The position numbers and the translations under genes are program-made. Below are positions 1 through 6,981 of a DNA stretch of 21,666 bases, in pieces. The DNA is taken from assembly GCA_910588285.1 (NCBI GenBank), contig CAJUQB010000003.1, forward strand, positions 71,384-93,049. The letters run 5' to 3'. The DNA is from an uncultured Lachnospiraceae bacterium. Lineage in GTDB: Bacteria > Bacillota > Clostridia > Lachnospirales > Lachnospiraceae. Position 1 is the first letter of the stretch. Every line of letters starts with the position of its first letter. A model generated the notes under the pieces. The model saw only the letters and a program-made list of their open reading frames with translations. It ran no database searches and was not told the DNA's origin.

Positions 1-62
1 TGGATGCGTTCTGCGGGATGTGGGATGCCCATTTGCAGTAGAAGGAAAAAGAATTTGTAAGA

Positions 63-100
63 AAAGGGAAACGTCTGGGATGATTCGGGCGTTTCCCTTT
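63..100 (-). terminator. Bidirectional intrinsic terminator after ahcY
   Basis: An 11-bp perfect stem, AAAGGGAAACG (63-73) with CGTTTCCCTTT (90-100), has a 16-nt loop. Read on the minus strand it follows the ahcY stop codon by about 13 nt and ends in TTTTCTT, as an intrinsic terminator should. On the plus strand it is followed by TTTGTATTGT, so it may also stop a plus-strand gene entering from the left. Confidence 0.8.
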
Positions 101-113
101 GTATTGTCTCATT

Positions 114-1361
114 TTACAGGGAAGAGGAATTCAGATACTCCACCTGAGCGTCTGTCAGCATGTCGATCTGCTTGCCAAGGAAGGAGAGCTTCCTTCTGGC
201 TACCTCCAGGTCCACCTCCCGGGGTACATTGATGAGCTTCTCGGTAAGCTGTCCCTTGTGCTCCACCAGATACTTGGCGCTCAAAGCCTGGATGGCAAAG
301 CTCATGTCCATGATCTCGGCGGGATGGCCGTCCCCGGCAGCCAGGTTCACCAGGCGTCCCTCTGCCAGCACGTAGATCCACTGATCCTTGGAGATCTGGT
401 AGCCTACGATATTCTTCCGCTGGTCGATGGTGTCAAGGGCGATCTCCCGGAGACGCTTCATGTCGATCTCCACGTCAAAATGGCCTGCATTGCAGAGGAT
501 GGCGCCGTTCTTCATTACCTTGAAATCCTCCTCGTCGATGACGCCGGCGCAGCCTGTCACGGTGATGAAGAAATCGCCTACCTTGGCAGCCTCGTTCATG
601 GGCATCACGTCAAAGCCGTCCATGACAGCCTCAATGGCCTTGATGGGGTCAATCTCTGTGACGATGACCCGGGCTCCCAGGCCCTTGGCCCGCATGGCAA
701 CGCCCTTGCCGCACCAGCCGTAGCCGGCCACAACTACATATTTCCCTGCCACGATCAGGTTGGTGGTGCGGTTGATGCCGTCGAAAACCGACTGGCCGGT
801 GCCGTAGCGGTTGTCAAACAGATGCTTGCAGTCCGCATTGTTCACCAGTACCATGGGGAACTGCAATTCGCCCTTGTTGGCCATGGCAATCAGGCGGATA
901 ATACCGGTGGTGGTCTCCTCACAGCCGCCGATCACATGGGCAATCTTGTCCGGATATTTGGTGTGGAGGGTGTTCACCAGGTCCCCGCCGTCATCAATGA
1001 TGATGTTGCAGTCATTCTCCAGCACACGGCTGATATGGTGCTCGTATTCCTCCGGGGTGGAATCATACCAGGCAAATACATTGAGCCCGGCAGCCACCAG
1101 AGCTGCGGCTACATCGTCCTGGGTGGAGAGGGGGTTGCTTCCGGTGATGAACATCTCTGCGCCTCCCGCAGCCAGAACCTTGCACAGATATGCGGTCTTG
1201 GCCTCTAAGTGGATGGAGAGGGCGATACGGATGCCGGAAAAGGGCTTTGCCGCAGCAAACTCCTCCTCCAGGCTGCGGAGCAGCGGGCAGTTCTTCTTCA
1301 CCCAGTCAATCTTGTGTTCCCCGGACTCGGCCAGGTTGATATCTCTGATTTCGCTTATCAT
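114..1361 (-). CDS. ahcY: Adenosylhomocysteinase (S-adenosyl-L-homocysteine hydrolase)
   Basis: This 415-residue NAD-dependent cytosolic enzyme splits S-adenosylhomocysteine into adenosine and homocysteine, relieving product inhibition of methyltransferases. Visible landmarks are GCEETTTG (146-153), the catalytic-region segment NNADCKHLFDN (174-184, with K179 and D183), and the Rossmann glycines GYGWCGKG (213-220) followed by TEIDP (235-239) for NAD. The length and the C-terminus without a KPDHYRY tail fit the shorter archaeal/Thermotoga-like class rather than the long animal/proteobacterial type. The start is fixed by AGGAGG 7 nt upstream (minus-strand reading of 1369-1374). It is monocistronic, with its own promoter at 1411-1439 and a terminator at 63-100. 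In some archaea this class prefers S-inosylhomocysteine, so the exact purine substrate cannot be read from sequence. Confidence 0.96.
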   Translation of the reverse strand: MISEIRDINLAESGEHKIDWVKKNCPLLRSLEEEFAAAKPFSGIRIALSIHLEAKTAYLCKVLAAGGAEMFITGSNPLSTQDDVAAALVAAGLNVFAWYDSTPEEYEHHISRVLENDCNIIIDDGGDLVNTLHTKYPDKIAHVIGGCEETTTGIIRLIAMANKGELQFPMVLVNNADCKHLFDNRYGTGQSVFDGINRTTNLIVAGKYVVVAGYGWCGKGVAMRAKGLGARVIVTEIDPIKAIEAVMDGFDVMPMNEAAKVGDFFITVTGCAGVIDEEDFKVMKNGAILCNAGHFDVEIDMKRLREIALDTIDQRKNIVGYQISKDQWIYVLAEGRLVNLAAGDGHPAEIMDMSFAIQALSAKYLVEHKGQLTEKLINVPREVDLEVARRKLSFLGKQIDMLTDAQVEYLNSSSL

Positions 1362-1410
1362 AAAAATGCCTCCTGTTGGGTTATACTATAAATTGCGATG
1401 ATTCTTTTCC

Positions 1411-1439
1411 ATTATAAACAAAAAGAAAGCGGTTGACAA
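1411..1439 (-). promoter_or_regulatory. Sigma-A promoter of ahcY
   Basis: On the minus strand: -35 TTGTCA (1439-1434), 17-bp spacer, -10 TATAAT (1416-1411). The predicted start lies near 1404, giving a leader of about 43 nt, which is too short for a SAH or SAM riboswitch. The -35 overlaps the -35 of the divergent thrE promoter. Confidence 0.75.
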
Positions 1440-1461
1440 GGGAAATCGGACTTGGTAAGAT
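1433..1461 (+). promoter_or_regulatory. Sigma-A promoter of the thrE operon
   Basis: TTGACA (1433-1438), 17-bp spacer, TAAGAT (1456-1461). The predicted start is about 1468, a few bases before the ribosome binding site. This rules out an upstream TTG at 1433 as the start codon of the next gene, because that TTG is part of the -35 element. Confidence 0.8.
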
Positions 1462-1483
1462 GATTTCAGACGGAGGAAGGTGT

Positions 1484-2257
1484 ATGGAGGAAAGTCAGAA
1501 AATATTAAAATTGGCGGTATCCATCGGAGAGCTGATGCTCAAAAGCGGCGGGGAGATCTACCGCGTCCAGGATACCATCAGCCTGGTTCTGCAGGCCTAT
1601 GGGATTGAGGATCATCACGTGTTTGTGGTGTCCAATGGCATTTTTGCCACCATACATGAGGAACGCGCCGACCGGGGAAGCATGGTGCGCAACGTTCCTC
1701 TGGGAAGCGTGCATTTAGAGCAGATCACAGAGCTGAATCAGCTGTCCCGGGAGATTCATGAAGGGCAGCTGTCCCTTTCAGAGGCTTATGAGCGGCTGGA
1801 ATACTGCAGGAGGCTGTCCCAGGGCAAGACCTGGAGCAGGCTTTTGGCCGGCGGGATGGGCTGTGTGGGATTCGGCTATCTCTATGGCTGCCGCTGGCAG
1901 GAATGCCTGATGGCCTTTGTGCTGGGTGTGATTCTGCAGTGCTTTTTGATGGTAGCGTCAAGAGCAAAGCTGTCAAAATTTATAGTTAATATCCTGGGGA
2001 GCGCCCTGGTGTCCGTCATAAGCTTTGGACTGGCAGCTCTGGGGCTGGTATTTTTGCAGGACAAGGTGATCATTGGAGTTATAATCCTGCTGGTGCCGGG
2101 AGTGGCCCTGACCACCTCAATTCGGGAGCTTTTTAACGGCGACTATCTGTCGGGCTGTATCCATCTGGCAGATGCCCTGATGACAGCTGCCTGCATTGCG
2201 GTGGGCGTAGGCGGGGCGGTACGTGTATTTCAGATGTTTGGAGGTGCGGGCTTATGA
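1484..2257 (+). CDS. Threonine/serine exporter ThrE family, N-terminal-type subunit (DUF1212/ThrE)
   Basis: This 257-residue protein has a soluble first half of the ThrE type: KLAVSIGELMLKSGGEIYRV near residues 9-28 and FATIHEE about 25 residues further on. About five hydrophobic helices fill the second half from roughly residue 115. The family exports threonine and serine in Corynebacterium; the substrate here is not shown. The start at ATG 1484 is chosen because GGAGG (1472-1476) lies 7 nt upstream and the longer frame begins inside the promoter. Its stop overlaps the next start (ATGA at 2254-2257), so the two are translationally coupled and likely form one exporter from two polypeptides, a common split in Firmicutes. 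Confidence 0.88.
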   Translation: MEESQKILKLAVSIGELMLKSGGEIYRVQDTISLVLQAYGIEDHHVFVVSNGIFATIHEERADRGSMVRNVPLGSVHLEQITELNQLSREIHEGQLSLSEAYERLEYCRRLSQGKTWSRLLAGGMGCVGFGYLYGCRWQECLMAFVLGVILQCFLMVASRAKLSKFIVNILGSALVSVISFGLAALGLVFLQDKVIIGVIILLVPGVALTTSIRELFNGDYLSGCIHLADALMTAACIAVGVGGAVRVFQMFGGAGL

Positions 2258-2685
2258 TACTGCAGGTGATTGCATCCATGGTGGGAACCCTGGCCTTTGC
2301 CATCCTGTTCAATGCGCCGCGGAAGGAATATTTCTTCTGCGGGGTGAACGGAGGCCTGGCCTGGCTGGCCTATCTGCTCTTTATCCGGGCGGGCGTAGGC
2401 GTGGCCCTGGCATCCATGGGGGCTACAGTGATCCTGACCCTGGCAGCCCGCGGTTTTTCATCCTGGCGGAAATGTCCGGTGACCGTGTTTTTGATCACCG
2501 GTATCTTTGTGCTGGTGCCGGGGGCCGGTATTTATTATACAGCGTATTATCTTTTGATGAATGACCTGGCCCAGTTTTCGGCAAAGGGTCTGGAAACCTT
2601 TAAAATTGCGGGAGCAATTGCTCTGGGAATTGTGTTTGGATTTGCAATTCCTCAACGAGTGTTCAATAAAATAGGAAAGAGGTAG
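2254..2685 (+). CDS. Threonine/serine exporter ThrE family, C-terminal-type subunit (DUF3815)
   Basis: This 143-residue, almost wholly hydrophobic protein has about four to five membrane helices and conserved features of the second ThrE module: FNAPRKEYFFCGVNGGLAW near residues 19-37 and a GIFVLVPGAGIYYTAYY segment near 83-99. In fused ThrE proteins this module follows the part encoded just upstream, and the ATGA overlap supports joint assembly in the cytoplasmic membrane. The stop is 4 nt before the next gene, so the GH13 glycosidase probably sits on the same transcript. Confidence 0.87.
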   Translation: MILQVIASMVGTLAFAILFNAPRKEYFFCGVNGGLAWLAYLLFIRAGVGVALASMGATVILTLAARGFSSWRKCPVTVFLITGIFVLVPGAGIYYTAYYLLMNDLAQFSAKGLETFKIAGAIALGIVFGFAIPQRVFNKIGKR

Positions 2686-2689
2686 TAGT

Positions 2690-4000
2690 ATGTGGGCAAA
2701 TGAAAGCGTGTTTTATCAAATTTATCCCCTGGGGTTCTGCGGAGCGCCATTTGAGAATGACGGGGTGTTGGAGCACCGGATCCGCAAGGTGATGGACTGG
2801 ATTGGGCATATCAAAGAGCTGGGGGCAAACGCCATTTATTTTTCGCCGGTATTTGAGTCGGATACCCATGGATACAATACCAGAGACTATAAGAAAATCG
2901 ATGTGCGCCTGGGAACCAATGAGGATTTCAAGGAGGTCTGCGACGCCCTTCACGAGGCGGGGATCCGGGTGGTCTTAGACGGTGTATTCAACCACGCGGG
3001 CCGGGGCTTCTGGGCCTTTGAGGATGTCAGGAAGAACCGGGAGAGCTCCCCCTACAAGGACTGGTTCCACATTAATTTTGGCGGCAATTCCAACTATAAC
3101 GACGGCCTGTGGTATGAGGGCTGGGAGGGAAACTACGACCTGGTGAAGCTGAATCTGAAGAATCCCCAGGTGGTGGACCATATTCTGGAGGCAGTGGATT
3201 TTTGGATTGAGGAATTTGGCATTGACGGCCTGCGGCTGGATGTGGCCTACTGCCTGGATCATGATTTTGTCCGGCGGCTTCGGAGCCATTGCGACAGCAA
3301 AAAGGAGGACTTTTTCCTTCTTGGGGAAATGCTTCACGGAGATTACAAGATGCTGGTCAACGATGAAATGCTGCATTCCGCTACCAATTATGAGTGCTAC
3401 AAGGGGCTGCACTCCAGCTTCAACAGCATGAACATGTTTGAGATCACCCATTCCCTGCTCCGGCAGTTTGGGCCGGAGAACTGGACCTTGTACCGCGGCA
3501 AGCATCTGTTGTCCTTTGTGGATAACCATGATGTGACTAGGGTGGCCAGTATTCTGCAGAACGAAAAGCATCTGCCCTTAATCTATGCATTGTGCTTTGG
3601 TATGCCTGGGATCCCCTGCGTCTACTACGGCAGCGAGTGGGGAGCCAAGGGTGATAAGAGTGAGGGCGACCCGGCCCTGCGCCCCTGCTTTGAGGAGCCT
3701 GTGGAAAATGAGCTGACCGCATGGATCAGCAAGCTGGCAGCGGCAAAGAGGAACAGCGACGGGCTGAATTACGGGGGATTCCGCTCCATCCTGCTGACCA
3801 ACCGTCAATGTATTTTTGAGCGGCGTTCGGACAAGGAGCGGGTATGCGTGGCCATCAATGCGGACGAGGAGCCCTTCATTGCTCATTTTGATGCTGGCTG
3901 CGGAACGGCGGTAGACCTGATCAGCGGCGAGATGGTGGACTTTGGAGGAGGCACGGAGCTTGCACCCTATTCGGCTGCCTTTTGGAAGATGGAGCGTTAA
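2690..4000 (+). CDS. Glycoside hydrolase family 13 (alpha-amylase family), cytosolic
   Basis: This 436-residue GH13 (beta/alpha)8 enzyme has no signal peptide and no N-terminal starch-binding domain. All four GH13 regions are visible: DGVFNH (97-102), GLRLDVA (180-186, nucleophile D184), LLGEMLH with acid/base E213, and FVDNHD (276-281, stabiliser D281). The family cleaves or transfers alpha-glucosidic bonds. Likely substrates are imported maltodextrins or related oligosaccharides (cyclomaltodextrinase/neopullulanase-like), but the exact specificity is not readable. It begins 4 nt after thrE-C, behind a GGAAAGAGG ribosome binding site. Co-transcription with an amino-acid exporter has no obvious metabolic logic. 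A stem-like GGG-CCTG/CAGG-CCC segment follows the stop without a T-tract. Confidence 0.9.
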   Translation: MWANESVFYQIYPLGFCGAPFENDGVLEHRIRKVMDWIGHIKELGANAIYFSPVFESDTHGYNTRDYKKIDVRLGTNEDFKEVCDALHEAGIRVVLDGVFNHAGRGFWAFEDVRKNRESSPYKDWFHINFGGNSNYNDGLWYEGWEGNYDLVKLNLKNPQVVDHILEAVDFWIEEFGIDGLRLDVAYCLDHDFVRRLRSHCDSKKEDFFLLGEMLHGDYKMLVNDEMLHSATNYECYKGLHSSFNSMNMFEITHSLLRQFGPENWTLYRGKHLLSFVDNHDVTRVASILQNEKHLPLIYALCFGMPGIPCVYYGSEWGAKGDKSEGDPALRPCFEEPVENELTAWISKLAAAKRNSDGLNYGGFRSILLTNRQCIFERRSDKERVCVAINADEEPFIAHFDAGCGTAVDLISGEMVDFGGGTELAPYSAAFWKMER

Positions 4001-4080
4001 GGGGGAGCCTGGATTTTAAAAACAGGAACCCATGATAGGAAAATGCATATGCTATGAATAAGACACCTGGAGGTCGATTC

Positions 4081-5001
4081 ATGGAATATGCATTTTTAAT
4101 TTTATTGTTTTATATTTTGCTGACAATCCTGGGGGTGATGCTGTATGAGCATTTAGAGCAGCGCAGGATGGCCAGAATCCCGGTTCAGCTGCCGGTGCTT
4201 AACGACAGGGAGAAGCAGGCAAAGCTGAATGAGCTGATCGAGCTCTTTGGCTTTGCCTATGACGGGAGGCAGAATATATTTTATTCCCGTATGGACAGCT
4301 GGCAGAGGAAATACGGCTATGGGCGTATGTTCGATGAGGCGGCTGCCCCGCTGAATATGATCATTGACTGCGAGCCTGTTTATTTTGAGTACAAGGACAA
4401 AAGGTGGCTGATCGAATTCTGGAAGGGCCAGTACGGAATCGCCACCGGGGCGGAGGTAGGGGTCTATTACCTGCCAAAGGAGAAGCTGTGGGATACGATG
4501 CTGCTGCCGGAGCTGTTCTATCAGAGCGTATCAGATGAGGACACCCTGGCCGTGCAGTTTGTGCTCTGGAAAAAGGGACGGGGCATGTTCCTTCGGCGGG
4601 GCTACCATTGGTGGCTGACGGGATTCTCCCTGGGGGAATATTCCAATCCCAAGGATCTGGTGATGGACATTGAGATAACGCTGCCGGAGGCACAGATGCG
4701 GGATGCCTTCCTCATGGGGCTTCAGGAGGCCGGCTACACCAACGAGGAGATCAGTATTGTGCGCAATACGGTGTGGATTCATTTTACAAAGCCCCATACA
4801 CGTCAGCCTATTACAAGAGGGAGATTGTTTTCCAGGGTCAAGCAGTGGGAAAACCGCCGCAACTGCCGCCTGTTTGCAATGGTTACCGCAGACTACACCC
4901 ATGCCTACGATAAGCTGATGGCTTTAAAGGCACGGATGCCCCTTCTGTACCATAAGCTGGAGGGCCTGGGACGGAACCGATTTGCATCGGGGGATCAGTA
5001 G
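4081..5001 (+). CDS. DUF4474-like single-pass membrane protein, function unknown
   Basis: This is a 306-residue protein. Residues 1-22 form one membrane helix (MEYAFLILLFYILLTILGVM), followed by a basic stretch and a soluble domain containing FAYDGRQNIFYSRMDSWQRK and MIIDCEPVYFEYKDKRWLIE. I recognise these as a clostridial family annotated DUF4474, from memory and not by search. No enzymatic motif is evident. Start 4081 is preferred over 4054 because GGAGGT (4069-4074) lies 6 nt ahead, whereas 4054 has only a distant AGGA. The stop directly abuts the next ATG, so this gene and the metallophosphoesterase form an operon. Confidence 0.72.
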   Translation: MEYAFLILLFYILLTILGVMLYEHLEQRRMARIPVQLPVLNDREKQAKLNELIELFGFAYDGRQNIFYSRMDSWQRKYGYGRMFDEAAAPLNMIIDCEPVYFEYKDKRWLIEFWKGQYGIATGAEVGVYYLPKEKLWDTMLLPELFYQSVSDEDTLAVQFVLWKKGRGMFLRRGYHWWLTGFSLGEYSNPKDLVMDIEITLPEAQMRDAFLMGLQEAGYTNEEISIVRNTVWIHFTKPHTRQPITRGRLFSRVKQWENRRNCRLFAMVTADYTHAYDKLMALKARMPLLYHKLEGLGRNRFASGDQ

Positions 5002-5841
5002 ATGGGGCTCTATGAACGGCGGCTGGAAAAGGCGCGGCAGAGGGCAGTCTGCGTTCCCTTTTCCGTCCACCGGCCCTATGTGATGATGAGTGACTGCCAT
5101 CGGGGCTGCGGCGGCTGGAACGATAATTTTGCCCACAACAAGACGATATACCTGGCAGCGCTGGAGGAGTATTATGACAGGGGATTTACTTATCTGGAAC
5201 TGGGGGACGGGGATGAACTGTGGGAGAATAAGCGGATCAGCGAGATTGCAGAGATTCACCGGGATGTCTTTGAACTGCTGGCATGCTTCTTAAGGCAGAA
5301 CCGCCTGTATATGCTCTATGGGAACCATGACCGGAAAAAATGCTGCGGCCTGAAGCTGCCGGGAGGGATTGAGGCTCCGGTCTGTGAAAGCGTGGTGCTG
5401 AAGGATTGCCAGAGCGGCAGGGATCTGTTTCTGATCCATGGCCACCAGGGGGATCTGATGAACGATTACCTCTGGGGGCTGACCCGGTTCCTGGTGCGGT
5501 ATCTGTGGCGGCCTTTGGAGCAGCTTGGAATCCGCGATCCCACCAGCGCGGCCAAGAACTACCGGAAGAAGGAGCGGGTGGAGAAGCGGATGGCCAATTG
5601 GGCCAGGGAGCATCAGCAGATGCTGGCAGCAGGCCATACCCACAGGCCCCATTTTCCCCAGGAAGGGGAGAAGGGGTGGTATTTCAATACCGGCAGCGGC
5701 ATCCATCCCTACAGCGTGGCGGCTATTGAGATTGTACAGGGGCGGATTTCCCTGGTGAACTGGCGGCAGGCCCCGGACGAGCGGCAGTATGTCCGGGTGG
5801 TGAAGGAGGTGCTGGGAGGGCCGGTTGGGCTGTTTTCGTAA
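5002..5841 (+). CDS. Calcineurin-like metallophosphoesterase (LpxH-like fold)
   Basis: This 279-residue cytosolic protein has the full dinuclear-metal signature: D31/H33 in SDCHRG, D69 in LGDGDE, GNHD at 107-110, HGHQGD at 146-151 and GHTH at 211-214. Such enzymes hydrolyse phosphomono- or diesters. The arrangement resembles UDP-diacylglucosamine hydrolase-type enzymes, but a Firmicute has no lipid A, so the substrate is unknown. The late segment WYFNTGSG is the usual C-terminal strand of the fold. It starts immediately after the DUF4474-like stop, with a G-rich ribosome binding site (4989-4994) inside that gene. No clear terminator follows. Confidence 0.9.
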   Translation: MGLYERRLEKARQRAVCVPFSVHRPYVMMSDCHRGCGGWNDNFAHNKTIYLAALEEYYDRGFTYLELGDGDELWENKRISEIAEIHRDVFELLACFLRQNRLYMLYGNHDRKKCCGLKLPGGIEAPVCESVVLKDCQSGRDLFLIHGHQGDLMNDYLWGLTRFLVRYLWRPLEQLGIRDPTSAAKNYRKKERVEKRMANWAREHQQMLAAGHTHRPHFPQEGEKGWYFNTGSGIHPYSVAAIEIVQGRISLVNWRQAPDERQYVRVVKEVLGGPVGLFS

Positions 5842-5874
5842 TTATGGGCATAATGATAGGCATGAAAAAAGTAT

Positions 5875-5903
5875 TTGCCAGCCATTGCCGGATATGCTAT
5901 ACT
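5875..5903 (+). promoter_or_regulatory. Extended -10 promoter upstream of the Rpn-family gene
   Basis: TTGCCA (5875-5880), 17-bp spacer, TATACT (5898-5903), with TG at 5895-5896 forming an extended -10. The predicted start near 5910 leaves a leader of about 180 nt. That leader is AT-rich, has three AATTCAT copies (5960, 5973, 5990) and ends in an inverted repeat before the ribosome binding site. Confidence 0.7.
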
Positions 5904-6029
5904 TTTTCCAAAGCATTTTTTCATATTCGGTATGGCCTTGGATGCTGCATACCTGTCACAATTCATGGAGTTAATTCATTTATCACGAAAATTCATGCTT
6001 TTACAATCAATCATCAAATTATTTTAGAA

Positions 6030-6069
6030 GCAGGAATTTTGGGAGGGTGAATTACCATAGGATTCCTGC
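6030..6069 (+). repeat. Inverted repeat in the leader of the Rpn gene
   Basis: GCAGGAAT (6030-6037) pairs with ATTCCTGC (6062-6069) across a 24-nt loop. The right arm ends 7 nt before the strong AAGGAGG site (6077-6083), so the hairpin could affect ribosome access or be an operator. No T-tract follows, so it is not a terminator. Confidence 0.4.
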
Positions 6070-6090
6070 AGGAGAGAAGGAGGAATTTCT

Positions 6091-6957
6091 ATGGTAGGAA
6101 ACAGGGAATATAAAAGTGATGTATTTGGTATGCTGCTGGAGGATCCAAGATACGCGCTGGAGGTCTATAATGCGTTAAACGATTCCGGCTATCAGAATCC
6201 GGGCATGGTGGAAATCTGTACACTGGAGCGGGGGATTTCACTGTCAGTGCGAAACGACGCGTCCTTTTTCCTTGGTATGGATCTCAATATATATGAGCAC
6301 GAATCCACGGTATGCCCCAACATGCCATTGCGGGAGCTGATCTATGTTACAAATATTCTGGAGCAATGGGTCAGGAATCAGAATATCTATGGGCGAAAGC
6401 TGGTAAGGATTCCGAGACCGCGGTTTGTGGTATTCTATAATGGCTTGGAGGATCAGCCGGAGCAGTATGAGTTAAGGCTGTCGGAAGCATTTTCTAATTT
6501 GACGGAGGAGCCAGAGCTGGAGCTGAAGTGCAAGGTCTATAATATTAATCAGGGAAAGAACCAGAAGCTGCTGGCCAGATGTCCTGTGCTTGGGGAGTAT
6601 ATGGCCTTTGTGGATTATGTGCGTGGATTCCGGAAGGAATACAGGGAGCTGGAGCTTGGCCAGATCATTGAGATGGCCATAGACCGCTGCATTGAGGAAA
6701 ATATTTTACGGGATTTTTTAAAGAGACGTCGTTGGGAGGTGGCGAAGATGACACAGTTGGATTATACATTTGAAAGACAGCTGGAGCTGGAACGGGAAGA
6801 GGCTCGCGCAGAAGAGCGGATCAACACGGAACGGGAGAGGAAGGCAAAGGAACAAGAGAGGAAGGCAAAGGAACAAGAGAGGCAACGGGCTGACCTGGCA
6901 GAGGAAGAGAACCGGAGGCTTCGGGCAGAGCTGGAACGCTATCAGAAGCAAGGGTGA
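6091..6957 (+). CDS. Rpn/PD-(D/E)XK nuclease-family (transposase-like) protein with coiled-coil tail
   Basis: This 288-residue protein resembles the Rpn/PDDEXK_2 family, DNA endonucleases tied to recombination and phage defence in E. coli. Family landmarks are RNDASFF (54-60), LNIYEHESTVCPNMPLREL (65-83) and the strand FVVFYNG (112-118). In clostridial relatives I recall the acidic motif as YEHQST; here it is YEHEST, so a usual Gln is Glu (E72 region), a possible active-site change. The N-terminal domain runs to about 215, followed by a highly charged coiled coil (220-285) with a duplicated ERKAKEQ unit. An internal start at 6748 could make the tail alone. The start is set by AAGGAGG 7 nt upstream. 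The next gene begins only about 25 nt after the stop. Confidence 0.82.
   Translation: MVGNREYKSDVFGMLLEDPRYALEVYNALNDSGYQNPGMVEICTLERGISLSVRNDASFFLGMDLNIYEHESTVCPNMPLRELIYVTNILEQWVRNQNIYGRKLVRIPRPRFVVFYNGLEDQPEQYELRLSEAFSNLTEEPELELKCKVYNINQGKNQKLLARCPVLGEYMAFVDYVRGFRKEYRELELGQIIEMAIDRCIEENILRDFLKRRRWEVAKMTQLDYTFERQLELEREEARAEERINTERERKAKEQERKAKEQERQRADLAEEENRRLRAELERYQKQG
6748..6957 (+). CDS. Candidate intragenic small protein (Rpn C-terminal tail, possible antitoxin)
   Basis: This in-frame 69-residue product starts at Met220 of the Rpn-family protein. GGGAGGT (6734-6740) lies 7 nt before ATG 6748, as good a ribosome binding site as those of many full genes here. The product is entirely the charged coiled-coil tail. 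In E. coli, several Rpn nucleases are held in check by small proteins translated from internal starts and matching their C-terminal regions. The same arrangement is inferred here from the binding site, frame and domain boundary. A chance purine-rich site inside codons for Trp-Glu-Val-Ala-Lys cannot be excluded. Confidence 0.4.
   Translation: MTQLDYTFERQLELEREEARAEERINTERERKAKEQERKAKEQERQRADLAEEENRRLRAELERYQKQG
6835..6876 (+). repeat. Two perfect 21-bp tandem repeats inside the Rpn gene
   Basis: Two identical 21-bp units (6835-6855 and 6856-6876) begin GAGAGGAAGGCAAAGG and are followed by a partial third unit (GAGAGGCAA). Each encodes ERKAKEQ in the coiled coil. The unit is a multiple of three, so gain or loss of copies changes tail length without a frameshift. 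Confidence 0.9.
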
Positions 6958-6981
6958 GTTGTGTGAAAGTGAGTGTGTGAA

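Noticed and set aside
1..60. Possible 3' end of a plus-strand gene running in from the left
   Set aside because: Two frames are open to stops at 39-41 and 58-60, but about 13-19 codons with no recognisable motif cannot decide between them or against noncoding DNA.
99..1208. Long plus-strand open frame opposite ahcY (369 codons)
   Set aside because: It is the antisense shadow of a clear adenosylhomocysteinase gene; its product has no family features and no ribosome binding site.
1362..1404. SAH/SAM riboswitch in the ahcY leader
   Set aside because: The predicted leader is only about 43 nt and has no recognisable aptamer core.
4001..4080. Terminator or promoter between the GH13 and DUF4474-like genes
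   Set aside because: A GC-paired stem is present but lacks a T-tract, and the TATGAA extended -10-like site has no acceptable -35.
5894..5921. Weak hairpin ATGCT/AGCAT plus T-run as a terminator after the metallophosphoesterase
   Set aside because: The stem is only 5 bp and coincides with a much better extended -10 promoter.
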